The translations under genes were made by a program, and so were the position numbers. A stretch of 64,000 nucleotides of DNA from Clostridiaceae bacterium AM27-36LB (GTDB lineage: Bacteria > Bacillota > Clostridia > Lachnospirales > Lachnospiraceae), in contig QUJQ01000012.1 of NCBI GenBank assembly GCA_003480725.1, positions 1 through 64,000 of the forward strand, written 5' to 3'. Under the pieces are notes generated by a model, which saw nothing but the letters and a program-made list of their open reading frames with translations, made no database searches and was not told the origin of the DNA. Position 1 is the stretch's first letter, and every line of letters starts with the position of its first letter. Positions 15,871-24,322 of this stretch are shown here, one piece after another.

Positions 15871-17266
15871 TGAAGCTTTTTCTCCTGTTCTGTATTTTGT
15901 TTTTATACCAATAATAGCTGTCCTTGGGGATCCTTACAAGGTCATCGCTATCATAGTCAATGTATACGAGTCCGTATCGCTTCTTGTATCCGTTGATCCA
16001 GCTGTAGACATCCATGGTGGACCACACAAAATAACCGAGGACGGTACATCCGTCTTCCATAGCACGCTCGATCCAGTCTACATAGCCTTCCAGATACGCA
16101 ATACGGTACTGGTCGTGGATCTGACCATCTACCACTTCATCGTAGTTTCCCACTCCATTTTCTGTGATGATCACAGGGATCTGTGGATAAAGACGCTTCA
16201 GATCCATCAGAAGATCATAGATGGAACGTGGATTGATCTCCATGCCCCAGGGGGTCTTCTCCATCTCGCTGTCTTCTCCGAGGCTGAACCAGTTTCCAAT
16301 CTGGAATTTGGTCTTCTTGCCATCACCGGTGTTGTTGACACCCAGATTGGTCTCCGGACCGTCTGCCGGTTCCGCAATATAACGGTTGTAGGCATTGATA
16401 CCAAGGTAGTCAACACATCCATCTGCAAATATGGAGGGATCTTCTTCTTTCATATAAGAGAGATCATAGCCATCCTTTTTCAGCTGATCCAGAAAATCCT
16501 GAGGATAAGCACCTTTGACGCATACGTCATTGACGCAGAGGTTAAAGAACAGATCAGCCATGTGGGCTGCTTTTCTGTGTGCCTCATTGTCAGTTAGAAC
16601 TGCGATCGGATAACTGTCGCTGACCAGACCAACCATTCCCGGGAGCTTTAATTCCCGGAAAACTGCAACGGCACGGGCACTTGCCAGCAGCATATGATGC
16701 ATAGCTCTCCAGCGTCTGCCAAGATCCTTGACATTTGGCGGATAATTTCCGAAACCATAGCAGCAGAGAGTCTCGTAGTTCGGCTCATTGATGGTGACCC
16801 AGTAATTCACTTTCTGTCCATATTCCTCAAAGCAGATCCGGGCATACTCCACGAACTGTTCTACGATATTGCGGTTTTCCCATCCACCGGCTTCGTAGAT
16901 GGATTCCGGCAGATCATAGTGATAGAGGGTTACAAGCGGTTCTACATGATATTTTCGGCAGGTATCGATGACACGGTGATAAAAGTCAATGCCTTCCTGA
17001 CTCTTACGACCAGTACCATCTGGCAGGATCCGGGTCCATGCAATAGAAAAGCGGTAAGCATTCTGACCGCCCTCAGCCAGCATACGGATATCCTCTTCAT
17101 AGTGATGATAAAAATCGCATGCCACATCTCCGGTCACCGGATTGACACTGTTCTTCTCGCTGTGGCAGAATACATCCCAGTTAGAAAGGCCTTTGCCGCC
17201 CTCCTTCCAGCCGCCCTCGCACTGATAAGCGGCAGTGGCACTGCCCCATAAAAACTCTTTATTCAT
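15845..17266 (-). CDS. 6-phospho-beta-glucosidase, GH1
   Basis: 473 residues, full length for GH1. Acid/base Glu161 in WVTINEPN and nucleophile Glu369 in IITENGVGN. GYKKRYGLVYIDYD near the C-terminus is the lysine/tyrosine loop that binds the 6-phosphate in phospho-glycosidases. It splits the sugar phosphate delivered by the PTS into glucose 6-phosphate and an aglycone or glucose. No signal peptide. The start overlaps the end of the IIA gene by eight bases. Confidence 0.92.
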   Translation of the reverse strand: MNKEFLWGSATAAYQCEGGWKEGGKGLSNWDVFCHSEKNSVNPVTGDVACDFYHHYEEDIRMLAEGGQNAYRFSIAWTRILPDGTGRKSQEGIDFYHRVIDTCRKYHVEPLVTLYHYDLPESIYEAGGWENRNIVEQFVEYARICFEEYGQKVNYWVTINEPNYETLCCYGFGNYPPNVKDLGRRWRAMHHMLLASARAVAVFRELKLPGMVGLVSDSYPIAVLTDNEAHRKAAHMADLFFNLCVNDVCVKGAYPQDFLDQLKKDGYDLSYMKEEDPSIFADGCVDYLGINAYNRYIAEPADGPETNLGVNNTGDGKKTKFQIGNWFSLGEDSEMEKTPWGMEINPRSIYDLLMDLKRLYPQIPVIITENGVGNYDEVVDGQIHDQYRIAYLEGYVDWIERAMEDGCTVLGYFVWSTMDVYSWINGYKKRYGLVYIDYDSDDLVRIPKDSYYWYKNKIQNRRKSFNGKIHSIY

Positions 17267-17600
17267 TGATAAGCTTTCCCTTCAGTTCATTCATTTCTTT
17301 ATAAACAGAGATAAACTCAGAAGCCAGTCTTTCATACATCAGTGCCATGGTCAGATGATCCTGCGCATGGACCATGAGAATGCTGTAAGCCAGATCTTTT
17401 CCGTCTGCTTCTGCGGATAAGAGATCCGTCTGTGCATCATGGGCTTCCTTCATGGATTTTTTACCTTCCTGGATCAACCGTTCGGCTTCTTCATAATCAG
17501 CTTTTTTTGCTGCGTCAATCGCCTGGAAAAAATGAGAAAAGGCATCTCCGGCGAATCCGATCAGCTGAAATGCCATCATCTGTGTTTCTTCCTTGTTCAT
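17259..17600 (-). CDS. PTS system lactose/cellobiose-family IIA component
   Basis: 113 residues. Helical EIIA-Lac fold; the phosphorylated histidine is His78 in ILMVHAQDHLTMAL. The start at 17600 is preferred over an ATG 24 bases upstream because AGGAGGTG sits at the correct distance. First gene of the operon, with a promoter at 17682-17710 and an inverted repeat in the leader. It probably receives phosphate from general HPr. Confidence 0.9.
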   Translation of the reverse strand: MNKEETQMMAFQLIGFAGDAFSHFFQAIDAAKKADYEEAERLIQEGKKSMKEAHDAQTDLLSAEADGKDLAYSILMVHAQDHLTMALMYERLASEFISVYKEMNELKGKLINE

Positions 17601-17638
17601 GTTGGATGTCACCTCCTTTTGCATTACAATAAATCAGC

Positions 17639-17659
17639 CAGATTGCAATCCGCAATCTG
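17639..17659 (-). promoter_or_regulatory. Inverted repeat in the leader of the cellobiose PTS operon
   Basis: CAGATTGC (17639-17646) and its exact reverse complement GCAATCTG (17652-17659) are five bases apart. It lies about 16-36 bases after the expected transcription start and 39 bases before the IIA ATG. It could be a repressor operator or an mRNA hairpin; no T-tract follows, so it is not a terminator. No obvious DNA-binding regulator gene is next to this operon. Confidence 0.5.
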
Positions 17660-17681
17660 ACTATTAGTTAAGTATTAAAAA

Positions 17682-17710
17682 ATTATAAACTATTCCAGGG
17701 AAAGGGTCAA
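17682..17710 (-). promoter_or_regulatory. Promoter of the cellobiose PTS operon
   Basis: On the minus strand, TTGACC (17705-17710) and TATAAT (17682-17687) are 17 bases apart. It drives IIA, the GH1 gene, IIC and IIB. Confidence 0.72.
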
Positions 17711-17787
17711 GGCATGAAGCAGAAACAATGAGAAACTATATGGTATATTGCATAAAATGAGGACTGCTTTTTTGTGAAATATATCAA

Positions 17788-17816
17788 TTGACGTACAAAA
17801 ACATATTTGTTATGCT
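17788..17816 (+). promoter_or_regulatory. Promoter of the licT-ptsG operon
   Basis: TTGACG (17788-17793) and TATGCT (17811-17816), spacing 17. The transcript would start near 17823, just before the antiterminator site at 17846. Confidence 0.6.
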
Positions 17817-17845
17817 TTTGGAGGTTTCAAAAAGAAAATATTTTT

Positions 17846-17874
17846 GGATTGTTACTGGCAAAGCAGGCAAAACC
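17846..17874 (+). promoter_or_regulatory. Ribonucleic antiterminator (RAT) site for a LicT-type protein
   Basis: A 29-base element beginning GGATTGTTACTG and ending GCAGGCAAAACC matches the RAT consensus of BglG/SacY/LicT antiterminators. Its last four bases are the first part of the following terminator stem, so RAT and terminator are mutually exclusive. The cognate protein is encoded directly downstream (18067), so the operon controls itself. Confidence 0.9.
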
Positions 17875-17916
17875 AACTGAGAGAGAGCGGAAGCGTTCTT
17901 TCCGGTTGGTTTTTTT
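17871..17916 (+). terminator. Conditional terminator controlled by the RAT
   Basis: AACCAAC (17871-17877) pairs with GTTGGTT (17905-17911), extended by A-T pairs, with an inner hairpin AGAGCG-GAAG-CGTTCT, and ends in eight T's. It stops transcription before licT unless the protein stabilises the RAT. Confidence 0.88.
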
Positions 17917-17920
17917 AATT

Positions 17921-18030
17921 TACGCGAGCAACGAGCCAAAGTCCGTGCTTGCACGAGACCTTGGCGACTGCCGCGATAACTTGAGAAACTCGCGAAGCGT
18001 GTTTCTCATAGTTTTATAGGTGGCCACTAT
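17921..18030. repeat. Palindrome-rich intergenic element, probably a dispersed repeat
   Basis: The rest of the 442-base gap before licT is unlike its AT-rich surroundings: GC-rich and made of hairpins. Hairpin 1 (17935-17965) pairs GCCAA/TTGGC, GTC/GAC and GTGC/GCAC. Hairpin 2 (17982-18008) pairs TGAGAAAC/GTTTCTCA around CGC-GAA-GCG. A palindrome GTGGCCAC (18020-18027) is flanked by ATAG and TAT. It resembles REP/MITE-like intergenic repeats of Clostridia, but no second copy is in this window, so dispersal is inference. It lies in the licT leader after the conditional terminator. Confidence 0.5.
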
Positions 18031-18066
18031 GAAAAATGACTGTATGCCTGACACGGGGGAATTTTA

Positions 18067-18906
18067 ATGAAAATCATAAAGATCGTGAATAATAACATCG
18101 TGACTTCTCTGGATGAACAGAACAGAGAGATCATAGTCATGGGTCGCGGCCTTGGTTTTGGGAGAAAGCCAGGTATGCCTATTGAGGATGAAAAGGTGGA
18201 AAAGGTCTTCCGGCTCAATTCTGCCGGGGAAAACCAGAAGCTGGTGGATATTATCCAGGACATCCCACTGGAACATATCAAGGCGGCAGATCAGATCATT
18301 GAGTATGCCAAAAGCATACTGGGTGAAAGGTTAAAGGAGACCATCTATCTGTCACTGATCGACCATATTGATGGTGCGATTGACAGATATAAGAATCAGA
18401 TCCAGTTCACCAATCCGCTGCTCTGGGAGATCAAGCAGTATTATCCGTCTGAGTTCAAGGTGGGTGTGCAGAGCTTAAGCATTTTAAGAAAAATGCTGAG
18501 GATCGAGCTTCCCGTGGATGAAGCGGCATTTATCGCCCTTCATTTTATTACGGCGGAATATGACACGAAGATGGATGTGACCTTTGATATTCCCAGACTG
18601 ATCGATGATATTATCGCGATCGTGGAATCGGAGTTCTCTATTAAGATCGACAAGGAATCGATTCACTATGAACGTTTTATCACGCATCTGAAATTCTTTG
18701 CAGCCCGGGTGCTGCAGGCAAAGCAAATGCCGGATGATGACGATTTTCTGTTTCGGAATATGATCCGGGATCAATACAAGAAGAGCTACGCATGTGCGCA
18801 GATGATCCGACAGCATCTGGGCGAATGCTACAAGGTGGCGATCAGTGAAGAAGAGGTAGTCTACCTGACCGTGCATATTAAACGTGTGACCATGCACGTT
18901 GATTAA
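18067..18906 (+). CDS. licT: BglG-family transcription antiterminator, LicT-like
   Basis: 279 residues. N-terminal RNA-binding domain at 1-55 (MKIIKIVNNNIVTSLDEQ, VMGRGLGFGRKPG), then PRD1 (about 70-170, with SLIDHIDGAIDR) and PRD2 (about 175-275, with YERFITHLKFFAARV and YLTVHIKRV). PRD histidines are phosphorylated by HPr and by the sugar-specific EII, which sets activity. It binds the RAT at 17846 to prevent termination upstream of itself and of the PTS gene that follows after 12 bases. The overall sequence is closer to LicT than to GlcT. Confidence 0.9.
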   Translation: MKIIKIVNNNIVTSLDEQNREIIVMGRGLGFGRKPGMPIEDEKVEKVFRLNSAGENQKLVDIIQDIPLEHIKAADQIIEYAKSILGERLKETIYLSLIDHIDGAIDRYKNQIQFTNPLLWEIKQYYPSEFKVGVQSLSILRKMLRIELPVDEAAFIALHFITAEYDTKMDVTFDIPRLIDDIIAIVESEFSIKIDKESIHYERFITHLKFFAARVLQAKQMPDDDDFLFRNMIRDQYKKSYACAQMIRQHLGECYKVAISEEEVVYLTVHIKRVTMHVD

Positions 18907-18918
18907 CAGGAGGAAAAA

Positions 18919-21006
18919 ATGAAAGATCAGATTTTTGGAGTTTTACAGAGGGTAGGCCGTTCCTTTATGCTGCCCATCGCTGTGCTTCCGGTAGCAGGTC
19001 TGCTGCTCGGAATCGGAAGTTCTTTTACAAATGCAACTATGATCGATACGTATGGATTGCAGGCAATCCTGGGAGAGGGAACCATATTAAATATGTTCCT
19101 GACCGTACTTAGCAAAGCTGGAAGTGCATTGTTTGACAATCTGCCGATCATCTTTGCAGTAGGCTGTGCCATTGGTATGGCGAAAAAAGAAAAAGAGGTT
19201 GCAGCTCTTTCTGCTGTGATCGCTTATTTCACCATGAATGCGGCAGTCAATGCCATGCTGGTCAACAGCGGACAGATCCTGGATGATGGAAGTATCGCAG
19301 ATTTTGTTCTTCAGGGAACCATCACCAGCTCTGTAGGAATCCAGACACTGCAGATGGGTGTCTTTGGAGGTATTATTGTAGGACTTGGTGTAGCGGCACT
19401 TCACAATCGGTTTTATACGATTGAACTGCCGAGTGCGCTGGCATTTTTCAGCGGCAGCCGTTTTGTTCCGATCATCAGCACGGTTGTATATGTACTGGTG
19501 GGCATCGGTATGTTCTTTGTGTGGCCGGTGGTTCAGAACGGAATCTATGCGCTTGGCGGACTGGTAACAGGAACCGGTTATCTGGGAACCTTGATCTTCG
19601 GAATCATCAAACGTGCACTGATCCCATTTGGATTGCATCATGTATTTTATCTTCCGTTCTGGCAGACCGGAGTGGGCGGTTCCATGGAAGTGGCAGGAAA
19701 AATGATCGAAGGCGGACAGAACATTTTCTTTGCCCAGCTGGCAGATCCGTCTACCGTTCATTTCAGCGCAGATGCATGCCGGTATTTCTCCGGTGAGTTT
19801 ATCTTTATGATCTTCGGTCTGCCGGGTGCGGCACTGGCTATGTATCAGACTGCAAAGCCAGAGAAGAAAAAACAGGCCGGTGGACTTCTGCTCTCCGCAG
19901 CACTGGCATGTATGGCAACTGGTATTACAGAGCCGCTGGAGTTTTCTTTCCTGTTTGTAGCACCTATGCTGTTTGCAGTACAGGTGATCCTGGCAGGTGC
20001 AGCGTATATGATCGCTCATATTCTGAACATTGCTGTTGGACTGACATTTTCCGGCGGATTTCTGGATCTGTTCCTGTTTGGTATCCTTCAGGGAAATGCA
20101 AAGACCAGCTGGCTTCGGATCATTCCGGTGGGAATCATTTATTTCCTGTTGTATTATGGTATCTTCAAATTCCTGATCCTCAAATTTGATCTGAAGACTC
20201 CGGGCCGGGAAGATGAGGATACAGAGACCAGACTGTACACCAAAGCAGATTACAATGCTGCAAAGGAATCCGGTGTGAAGGGAGCAGAAGTCTCTGCACT
20301 GATTACTGCAGGTCTGGGTGGAAAAGCCAATATTGAAGATGTGGACTGCTGTGCCACCAGACTTCGTTGTACCATCAAGGATCCTGAGAAAGTACAGGAA
20401 GCATTGCTTAAACAGAGTGGTTCCAGAGGTGTGATTCTGAAAGGAAAAGGAATCCAGGTTATTTATGGTCCGCAGGTAGCGGTACTGAAAACCAATCTGG
20501 AAGCATTTTTACAGACATCTGCGGCTGACCAGATGAACTCCCAGGTAAGCTCCGGGGAGGAGATCAAAAGCCCGATGAACGGAACGGTTATTCCACTGTC
20601 AGAAGTGCCGGACGCAGTATTTTCTTCAGAAATGCTGGGTAAAGGCTTTGGTGTGGAACCGTCGGAAGGAAAGGCTTACGCACCGGTGGACGGCGAAGTG
20701 ACAACCGTCTTTGATACCAAACATGCCATTGGCCTTATGAGCAAACATGGGGTGGAACTGCTGATCCACATTGGAATGGATACGGTTAAATTAAACGGCA
20801 AAGGATTTGATGTGAAGGTAAAGACCGGCGATCAGGTGAAAGCAGGTGATCTGCTGGCAGAGTTTGATATGGATCTTATCAAAGGTGAAGGGTATCCGGT
20901 GACAACGGCAGTTGTGGTGACTAACACAGATGACTGCGAAGAGATCGGTGAAGTACGAACAGGTGCAGCTACGAAGGATACAGCAGTTCTGACAGTCAAA
21001 GCTTGA
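18919..21006 (+). CDS. PTS glucose/N-acetylglucosamine-type EIICBA
   Basis: 695 residues. Order is IIC (1-415, multi-pass, starting FGVLQRVGRSFMLPIAVLP), IIB (about 445-525, phospho-cysteine Cys478 in DCCATRLR) and IIA (about 545-690, phospho-histidine His617 in VELLIHIGMDTV). This order is that of the glucose/maltose/GlcNAc branch; beta-glucoside permeases of the BglF type are IIB-IIC-IIA. Yet it is controlled by a LicT-type antiterminator, so the sugar is uncertain. Its IIA domain could also serve the sucrose IIBC encoded at 37691. Confidence 0.88.
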   Translation: MKDQIFGVLQRVGRSFMLPIAVLPVAGLLLGIGSSFTNATMIDTYGLQAILGEGTILNMFLTVLSKAGSALFDNLPIIFAVGCAIGMAKKEKEVAALSAVIAYFTMNAAVNAMLVNSGQILDDGSIADFVLQGTITSSVGIQTLQMGVFGGIIVGLGVAALHNRFYTIELPSALAFFSGSRFVPIISTVVYVLVGIGMFFVWPVVQNGIYALGGLVTGTGYLGTLIFGIIKRALIPFGLHHVFYLPFWQTGVGGSMEVAGKMIEGGQNIFFAQLADPSTVHFSADACRYFSGEFIFMIFGLPGAALAMYQTAKPEKKKQAGGLLLSAALACMATGITEPLEFSFLFVAPMLFAVQVILAGAAYMIAHILNIAVGLTFSGGFLDLFLFGILQGNAKTSWLRIIPVGIIYFLLYYGIFKFLILKFDLKTPGREDEDTETRLYTKADYNAAKESGVKGAEVSALITAGLGGKANIEDVDCCATRLRCTIKDPEKVQEALLKQSGSRGVILKGKGIQVIYGPQVAVLKTNLEAFLQTSAADQMNSQVSSGEEIKSPMNGTVIPLSEVPDAVFSSEMLGKGFGVEPSEGKAYAPVDGEVTTVFDTKHAIGLMSKHGVELLIHIGMDTVKLNGKGFDVKVKTGDQVKAGDLLAEFDMDLIKGEGYPVTTAVVVTNTDDCEEIGEVRTGAATKDTAVLTVKA

Positions 21007-21077
21007 CATCTTAATTTTTCTTAAGAATGGGCAAATGTGGTTTCATGGAAAAAGTTCTTGTGTATAATGATGATATT

Positions 21078-21101
21078 CAGAGTCGTGCAAATACGGCTCT
21101 G
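21078..21101 (+). promoter_or_regulatory. Leader hairpin upstream of the lipoprotein gene
   Basis: A -10-like TATAAT at 21063-21068 is followed by a nine-base-pair hairpin, CAGAGTCGT with ACGGCTCTG (one wobble), in the short leader of the next gene. There is no T-tract, so it is more likely an mRNA 5' structure than a terminator. No good -35 box is visible. Confidence 0.4.
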
Positions 21102-21127
21102 AGAGTTATCATGAGGAGGATCTGAAC

Positions 21128-21877
21128 ATGAAACAAAGAAAATATATGTTGCTGGCAATGCTGGCCGCAGCAGCACTGACCATGACTGCATGCAGCAATA
21201 AGAAAGCAGATGTTGATACGGCAGAAGCGCAGGAAAGTCCTGATGCATATGTTACGGAGGAAGAGACTGGCGAAGGGGATGGTATCTATATGTACAAACC
21301 GATCGCGTCAGATGCTTTTACTTATGACATTGCACAGACGGATCTGGGAGATCAGACCTTTACTCTGAAAAATGTGTCTGACCAGAGTTATTCTTATGTG
21401 AGTGCAGATATCCTGTTTTACAATGCGGATGATGAGATCATGGACTATTATCAGGGTGTGAGCTTCAGTGAAGTGATGGCAGGCGGTGAGCAGATCATGC
21501 GGATCGCTCCGGCACTGGCACCTGGAGACTATGATCATCTGGAAGTACTGTTTACCGGTATGAAAAAAGACAGCACAGCAGCAGTAGATCCGTCAGGACT
21601 GATTGTTGAAAAACAGGCAAAGATCGCAACAGACCAGATCATTGCTAAATGTAAAAATCAGACCGGTCAGGATCTGAGTATGGCAAGCTTTCTGGTATCC
21701 TATTACAGCGGAGATCAGCTGGTCGGAACACAGACGGCGTCTATCGGCGATATCTGTGACGGACAGGAATTTGTGGTCAACGCAGGTCTTCTGTACGATG
21801 GCTGGTATGAGAATGAATTAGAGTATGATTCCTATACCATCGAGCCGATCTCAGCAGACGCGCTGGCACAGGGATAA
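21128..21877 (+). CDS. Predicted lipoprotein of unknown function
   Basis: 249 residues. Signal peptide MKQRKYMLLAMLAAAALTMTAC with a lipobox ending in Cys22, so it should be anchored on the outside of the membrane. After a low-complexity acidic spacer come two related beta-rich segments, FTLKNVSDQSYSYVSADILFYN and IIAKCKNQTGQDLSMASFLVSYYS, resembling FxLYD-like domains (one copy each around 70 and 180). No enzymatic motif. SD GAGGAGG. It stands alone between two terminator-bounded units. Confidence 0.7.
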   Translation: MKQRKYMLLAMLAAAALTMTACSNKKADVDTAEAQESPDAYVTEEETGEGDGIYMYKPIASDAFTYDIAQTDLGDQTFTLKNVSDQSYSYVSADILFYNADDEIMDYYQGVSFSEVMAGGEQIMRIAPALAPGDYDHLEVLFTGMKKDSTAAVDPSGLIVEKQAKIATDQIIAKCKNQTGQDLSMASFLVSYYSGDQLVGTQTASIGDICDGQEFVVNAGLLYDGWYENELEYDSYTIEPISADALAQG

Positions 21878-21916
21878 AGAGCAGCCGATTATTTAAGAGA
21901 TGGTAGAATAAAAACG

Positions 21917-21954
21917 CCGGGAGTGTATCTTCAAAAAGATATACTCCCGGTTTT
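21917..21954 (+). terminator. Terminator after the lipoprotein gene
   Basis: CCGGGAGTGTATCTT (21917-21931) pairs with AAGATATACTCCCGG (21936-21950), followed by TTTT. It lies between convergent genes and may also act on the minus-strand threonine aldolase transcript. Confidence 0.85.
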
Positions 21955-21994
21955 GTATTATGTAAAAAATTTTTGAAACGATGCTGCATAACTG

Positions 21995-23032
21995 TTACAT
22001 GATCTCATCGAATACCTGCAGCAGCTTCTGCACATTTTCTTCCGTGGTTGCCCAACTGGTAGCCAGTCGGATCACTGTATGCATCTCATCCGGCCGTTCC
22101 CAGGTGGAGAAGAGCACCTGACGCTTCAGCCGTTCTGCCTGTTCATTGGTCAGCAGAAGGAACTGCTGATTGGTCGGGGAGTCAATATAGAACGGAACGC
22201 CCCGTTCTTTCAGACCATTTTTCATCAGCTCGGACATATCGATGGCATGTCTGCCAAGCAGAAAATAGAGGTCGTCGGTAAATAAGGTATCAAACTGGAT
22301 TCCCAGAAGTCGTCCCTTTGCCAGCAGAGCTCCATGCTGCTTGATATGAGTCAGAAAATGCTTTGGTGTGTTATCCTTGGTAAAGACTACGGCTTCGCCG
22401 CAGAGTGCACCTACCTTGGTTCCGCCGATATAGAACACGTCACAGCAGCTGGAGATGACGCCAAGAGTCACATCGGTGTTGTCGCTCATGAGACCATAAC
22501 CCAGTCTGGCACCATCCAGATAGAGTGGAATATCATAAGCTTCGCAGATGGCGGAGATATTTTCCAGCTCAGAACGGGTATATAAGGTTCCGTACTCGGT
22601 GGGATGGGAGATATAGACCATGCCTGGAAATACCATGTGTTCGTGATCGGTGTCTTCCCAGAATCCTCGTAAGTAGCTCTCCAGCTCTTCTGCGTAGATC
22701 TTGCCCTCATGCTGAGGAATGGTCAGTACTTTATGACCGGTAAATTCAATGGCTCCTGCCTCGTGGACACTTACATGACCGGTGGATGCAGCTACCACAC
22801 CTTCATATGGCTGCAGCATGGCATCAATTACGTTCTGGTTGGTCTGGGTTCCTCCGGTTAAGAACCACACATCCGCCTGCGGGCATTCGCAGACCTTTCG
22901 GATCTTTTCCTTTGCACTCTCTGTATAGGAATCGGAACCATAGCCAGACTGCGGTTCCAGATTCGTCTCCATCAGACGCTTGAGGATCTTCTCATGTGCG
23001 CCTTCCTGATAATCGTTTTGAAATGATAACAT
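21995..23032 (-). CDS. Low-specificity threonine aldolase / beta-eliminating lyase family
   Basis: 345 residues. PLP enzyme: VWFLTGGTQTNQNVIDA, IPLYLDGARLGYGL with the PLP aspartate, and the Schiff-base lysine in FYIGGTKVGALCGEAVV. Family members split L-threonine or L-allo-threonine into glycine and acetaldehyde. The start at 23032 has GGAGG upstream at correct spacing; a longer in-frame start would cover about 35 unconserved residues. Single gene, minus strand. Confidence 0.85.
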   Translation of the reverse strand: MLSFQNDYQEGAHEKILKRLMETNLEPQSGYGSDSYTESAKEKIRKVCECPQADVWFLTGGTQTNQNVIDAMLQPYEGVVAASTGHVSVHEAGAIEFTGHKVLTIPQHEGKIYAEELESYLRGFWEDTDHEHMVFPGMVYISHPTEYGTLYTRSELENISAICEAYDIPLYLDGARLGYGLMSDNTDVTLGVISSCCDVFYIGGTKVGALCGEAVVFTKDNTPKHFLTHIKQHGALLAKGRLLGIQFDTLFTDDLYFLLGRHAIDMSELMKNGLKERGVPFYIDSPTNQQFLLLTNEQAERLKRQVLFSTWERPDEMHTVIRLATSWATTEENVQKLLQVFDEIM

Positions 23033-23105
23033 AATAATCTTCCTCCGTAAAAAACTCTTTCTCCAGTTTAGCACAGTGGGGGAGAATGGACAAGGGAGGG
23101 GAGCT

Positions 23106-24131
23106 TTATAAATTTTTATAAGAAGTCGTGCTGGCACGTACTTTTAATAATGGATGAAGACAAATATAGTTGTGCTCAGGCTTGTCTCCATTGATCAGAA
23201 TTTTGATTGCTTCAACTGCATGACTGGCAATCTTTTCAATTGGCTGAGCAATCGTTGTAAGGGGCGGATTGATAATCTCAGAAAATGAGATGTCATCCAC
23301 GCCTACAATAGAAATATCATCAGGGATAGAGATATTATAATTTCTGCATGCTTTATAGATGCCATAGGCGACCATATCATTAAAGGCAAAAATAGCACTG
23401 ACATTGTGTCCAAGCAGACAGGGAAGCGCTTTGCTGCCGCAGTTGGTAGACAGAGAATCGCAGAATAAGAGATCAGGATCCGGTGTAAGACCGTATTCAA
23501 TTAATGCTTTCTTGTACCCTTCATAACGCTGTTGATTGACGGTCAGATGAATGGAACCGGATGCACAGCCTATTCTTCTGTGTCCAAGATTCAGAAGATG
23601 CCGGGTAGCCAAATAACCGATCTGTCTTTGATCTACTTCTACAATGGAATGCTGGCCAACAGAATTAGCAACACGGTCTACATAGACAGTAGGAATGTCC
23701 AGATGACGAATGATGTTCTGACATGCAATTGTTTCCTGCTCATCTTCAAAATCGAGCTGAGCAAGGATGATTCCATCAACTCGTTTATCAGAAAATAGCT
23801 GAAGATACTGACGGGTAATGTCAGGATCACTGTTCGTGTTTCCTACAATAACAGCGATATTGTGTTTCCTGAGCAGTTCTTCAATGCAATGGGATAGGCT
23901 GGCAAAAAAAGGGTTCGTGGAATCTGGAAGAATAAGTCCTATAGTATTGCTTGTGTTGGTAACAAGACTGACAGCAAGCTGATTAGGACGATAATGCAGT
24001 TCATCGATTGCTTTTAAAACTTTTTCCCTGGTGGCTGTAGAAATGGATACGGGTTTATTATTTATAATAAAAGAAACCGTAGCCGGTGATACGCCGGCGG
24101 CTTTGGCCACATCTTTAATAGTTACTCTCAT
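23106..24131 (-). CDS. LacI-family transcriptional repressor of the BMP/GH3/ribose operon
   Basis: 341 residues. N-terminal HTH and hinge (TIKDVAKAAGVSPATVSFIINN, YRPNQLAVSLVTN) then a periplasmic-binding-protein-like sensor domain (IGLILPDSTNPFF, GIILAQLDF, DDISIVGVDDI). It is divergent from the operon starting at 24392, whose leader holds a perfect palindrome of LacI type; a related half-matching site overlaps its own promoter. The inducer is probably ribose or the imported riboside. Confidence 0.88.
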   Translation of the reverse strand: MRVTIKDVAKAAGVSPATVSFIINNKPVSISTATREKVLKAIDELHYRPNQLAVSLVTNTSNTIGLILPDSTNPFFASLSHCIEELLRKHNIAVIVGNTNSDPDITRQYLQLFSDKRVDGIILAQLDFEDEQETIACQNIIRHLDIPTVYVDRVANSVGQHSIVEVDQRQIGYLATRHLLNLGHRRIGCASGSIHLTVNQQRYEGYKKALIEYGLTPDPDLLFCDSLSTNCGSKALPCLLGHNVSAIFAFNDMVAYGIYKACRNYNISIPDDISIVGVDDISFSEIINPPLTTIAQPIEKIASHAVEAIKILINGDKPEHNYICLHPLLKVRASTTSYKNL

Positions 24132-24149
24132 ACTATTTTTATCCTCATA

Positions 24150-24171
24150 TTTATTAAATCGGTATAATTAT
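24150..24171 (-). promoter_or_regulatory. Degenerate operator in the repressor's own promoter
   Basis: TTTATTAAATCG followed by GTATAATTAT resembles the perfect operator at 24323 in its left half and keeps the central CG (24160-24161). It overlaps the -10 box of the repressor promoter, which suggests autorepression. Confidence 0.4.
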
Positions 24172-24195
24172 ATCAAACAGACTGCCTGATGTCAA
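24167..24195 (-). promoter_or_regulatory. Promoter of the LacI-family repressor gene
   Basis: On the minus strand, consensus TTGACA (24190-24195) and TATAAT (24167-24172) with 17-base spacing. Confidence 0.78.
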
Positions 24196-24249
24196 AGTAT
24201 ATAGATGGAAATTTGATTAGTTAAAATGTATAAAATAAAAAAACATATA

Positions 24250-24280
24250 TTGACTTATTTGGATAAATATGATATATAAT
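24250..24280 (+). promoter_or_regulatory. Promoter of the BMP/GH3/ribose operon
   Basis: TTGACT (24250-24255) with -10 candidates TATATA (24273-24278, spacing 17) and TATAAT (24275-24280, spacing 19). About 110 bases of leader lie between it and the first gene, including the operator at 24323. Confidence 0.65.
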
Positions 24281-24322
24281 TAAATATGAAAATGACAAAA
24301 GAAAGTCATTTTTATATTTTTT

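Noticed and set aside
15752..16597. 281-codon plus-strand open frame
   Set aside because: Antisense to the GH1 and IIC genes.
17807..18019. 70-codon open frame before licT
   Set aside because: It runs through the RAT, terminator and palindromic element, with no ribosome-binding site; a by-product of the repeat.
19087..20019. 310-codon minus-strand open frame
   Set aside because: Antisense to the EIICBA gene; composition rich in His, Cys and Gln is typical of shadow frames.
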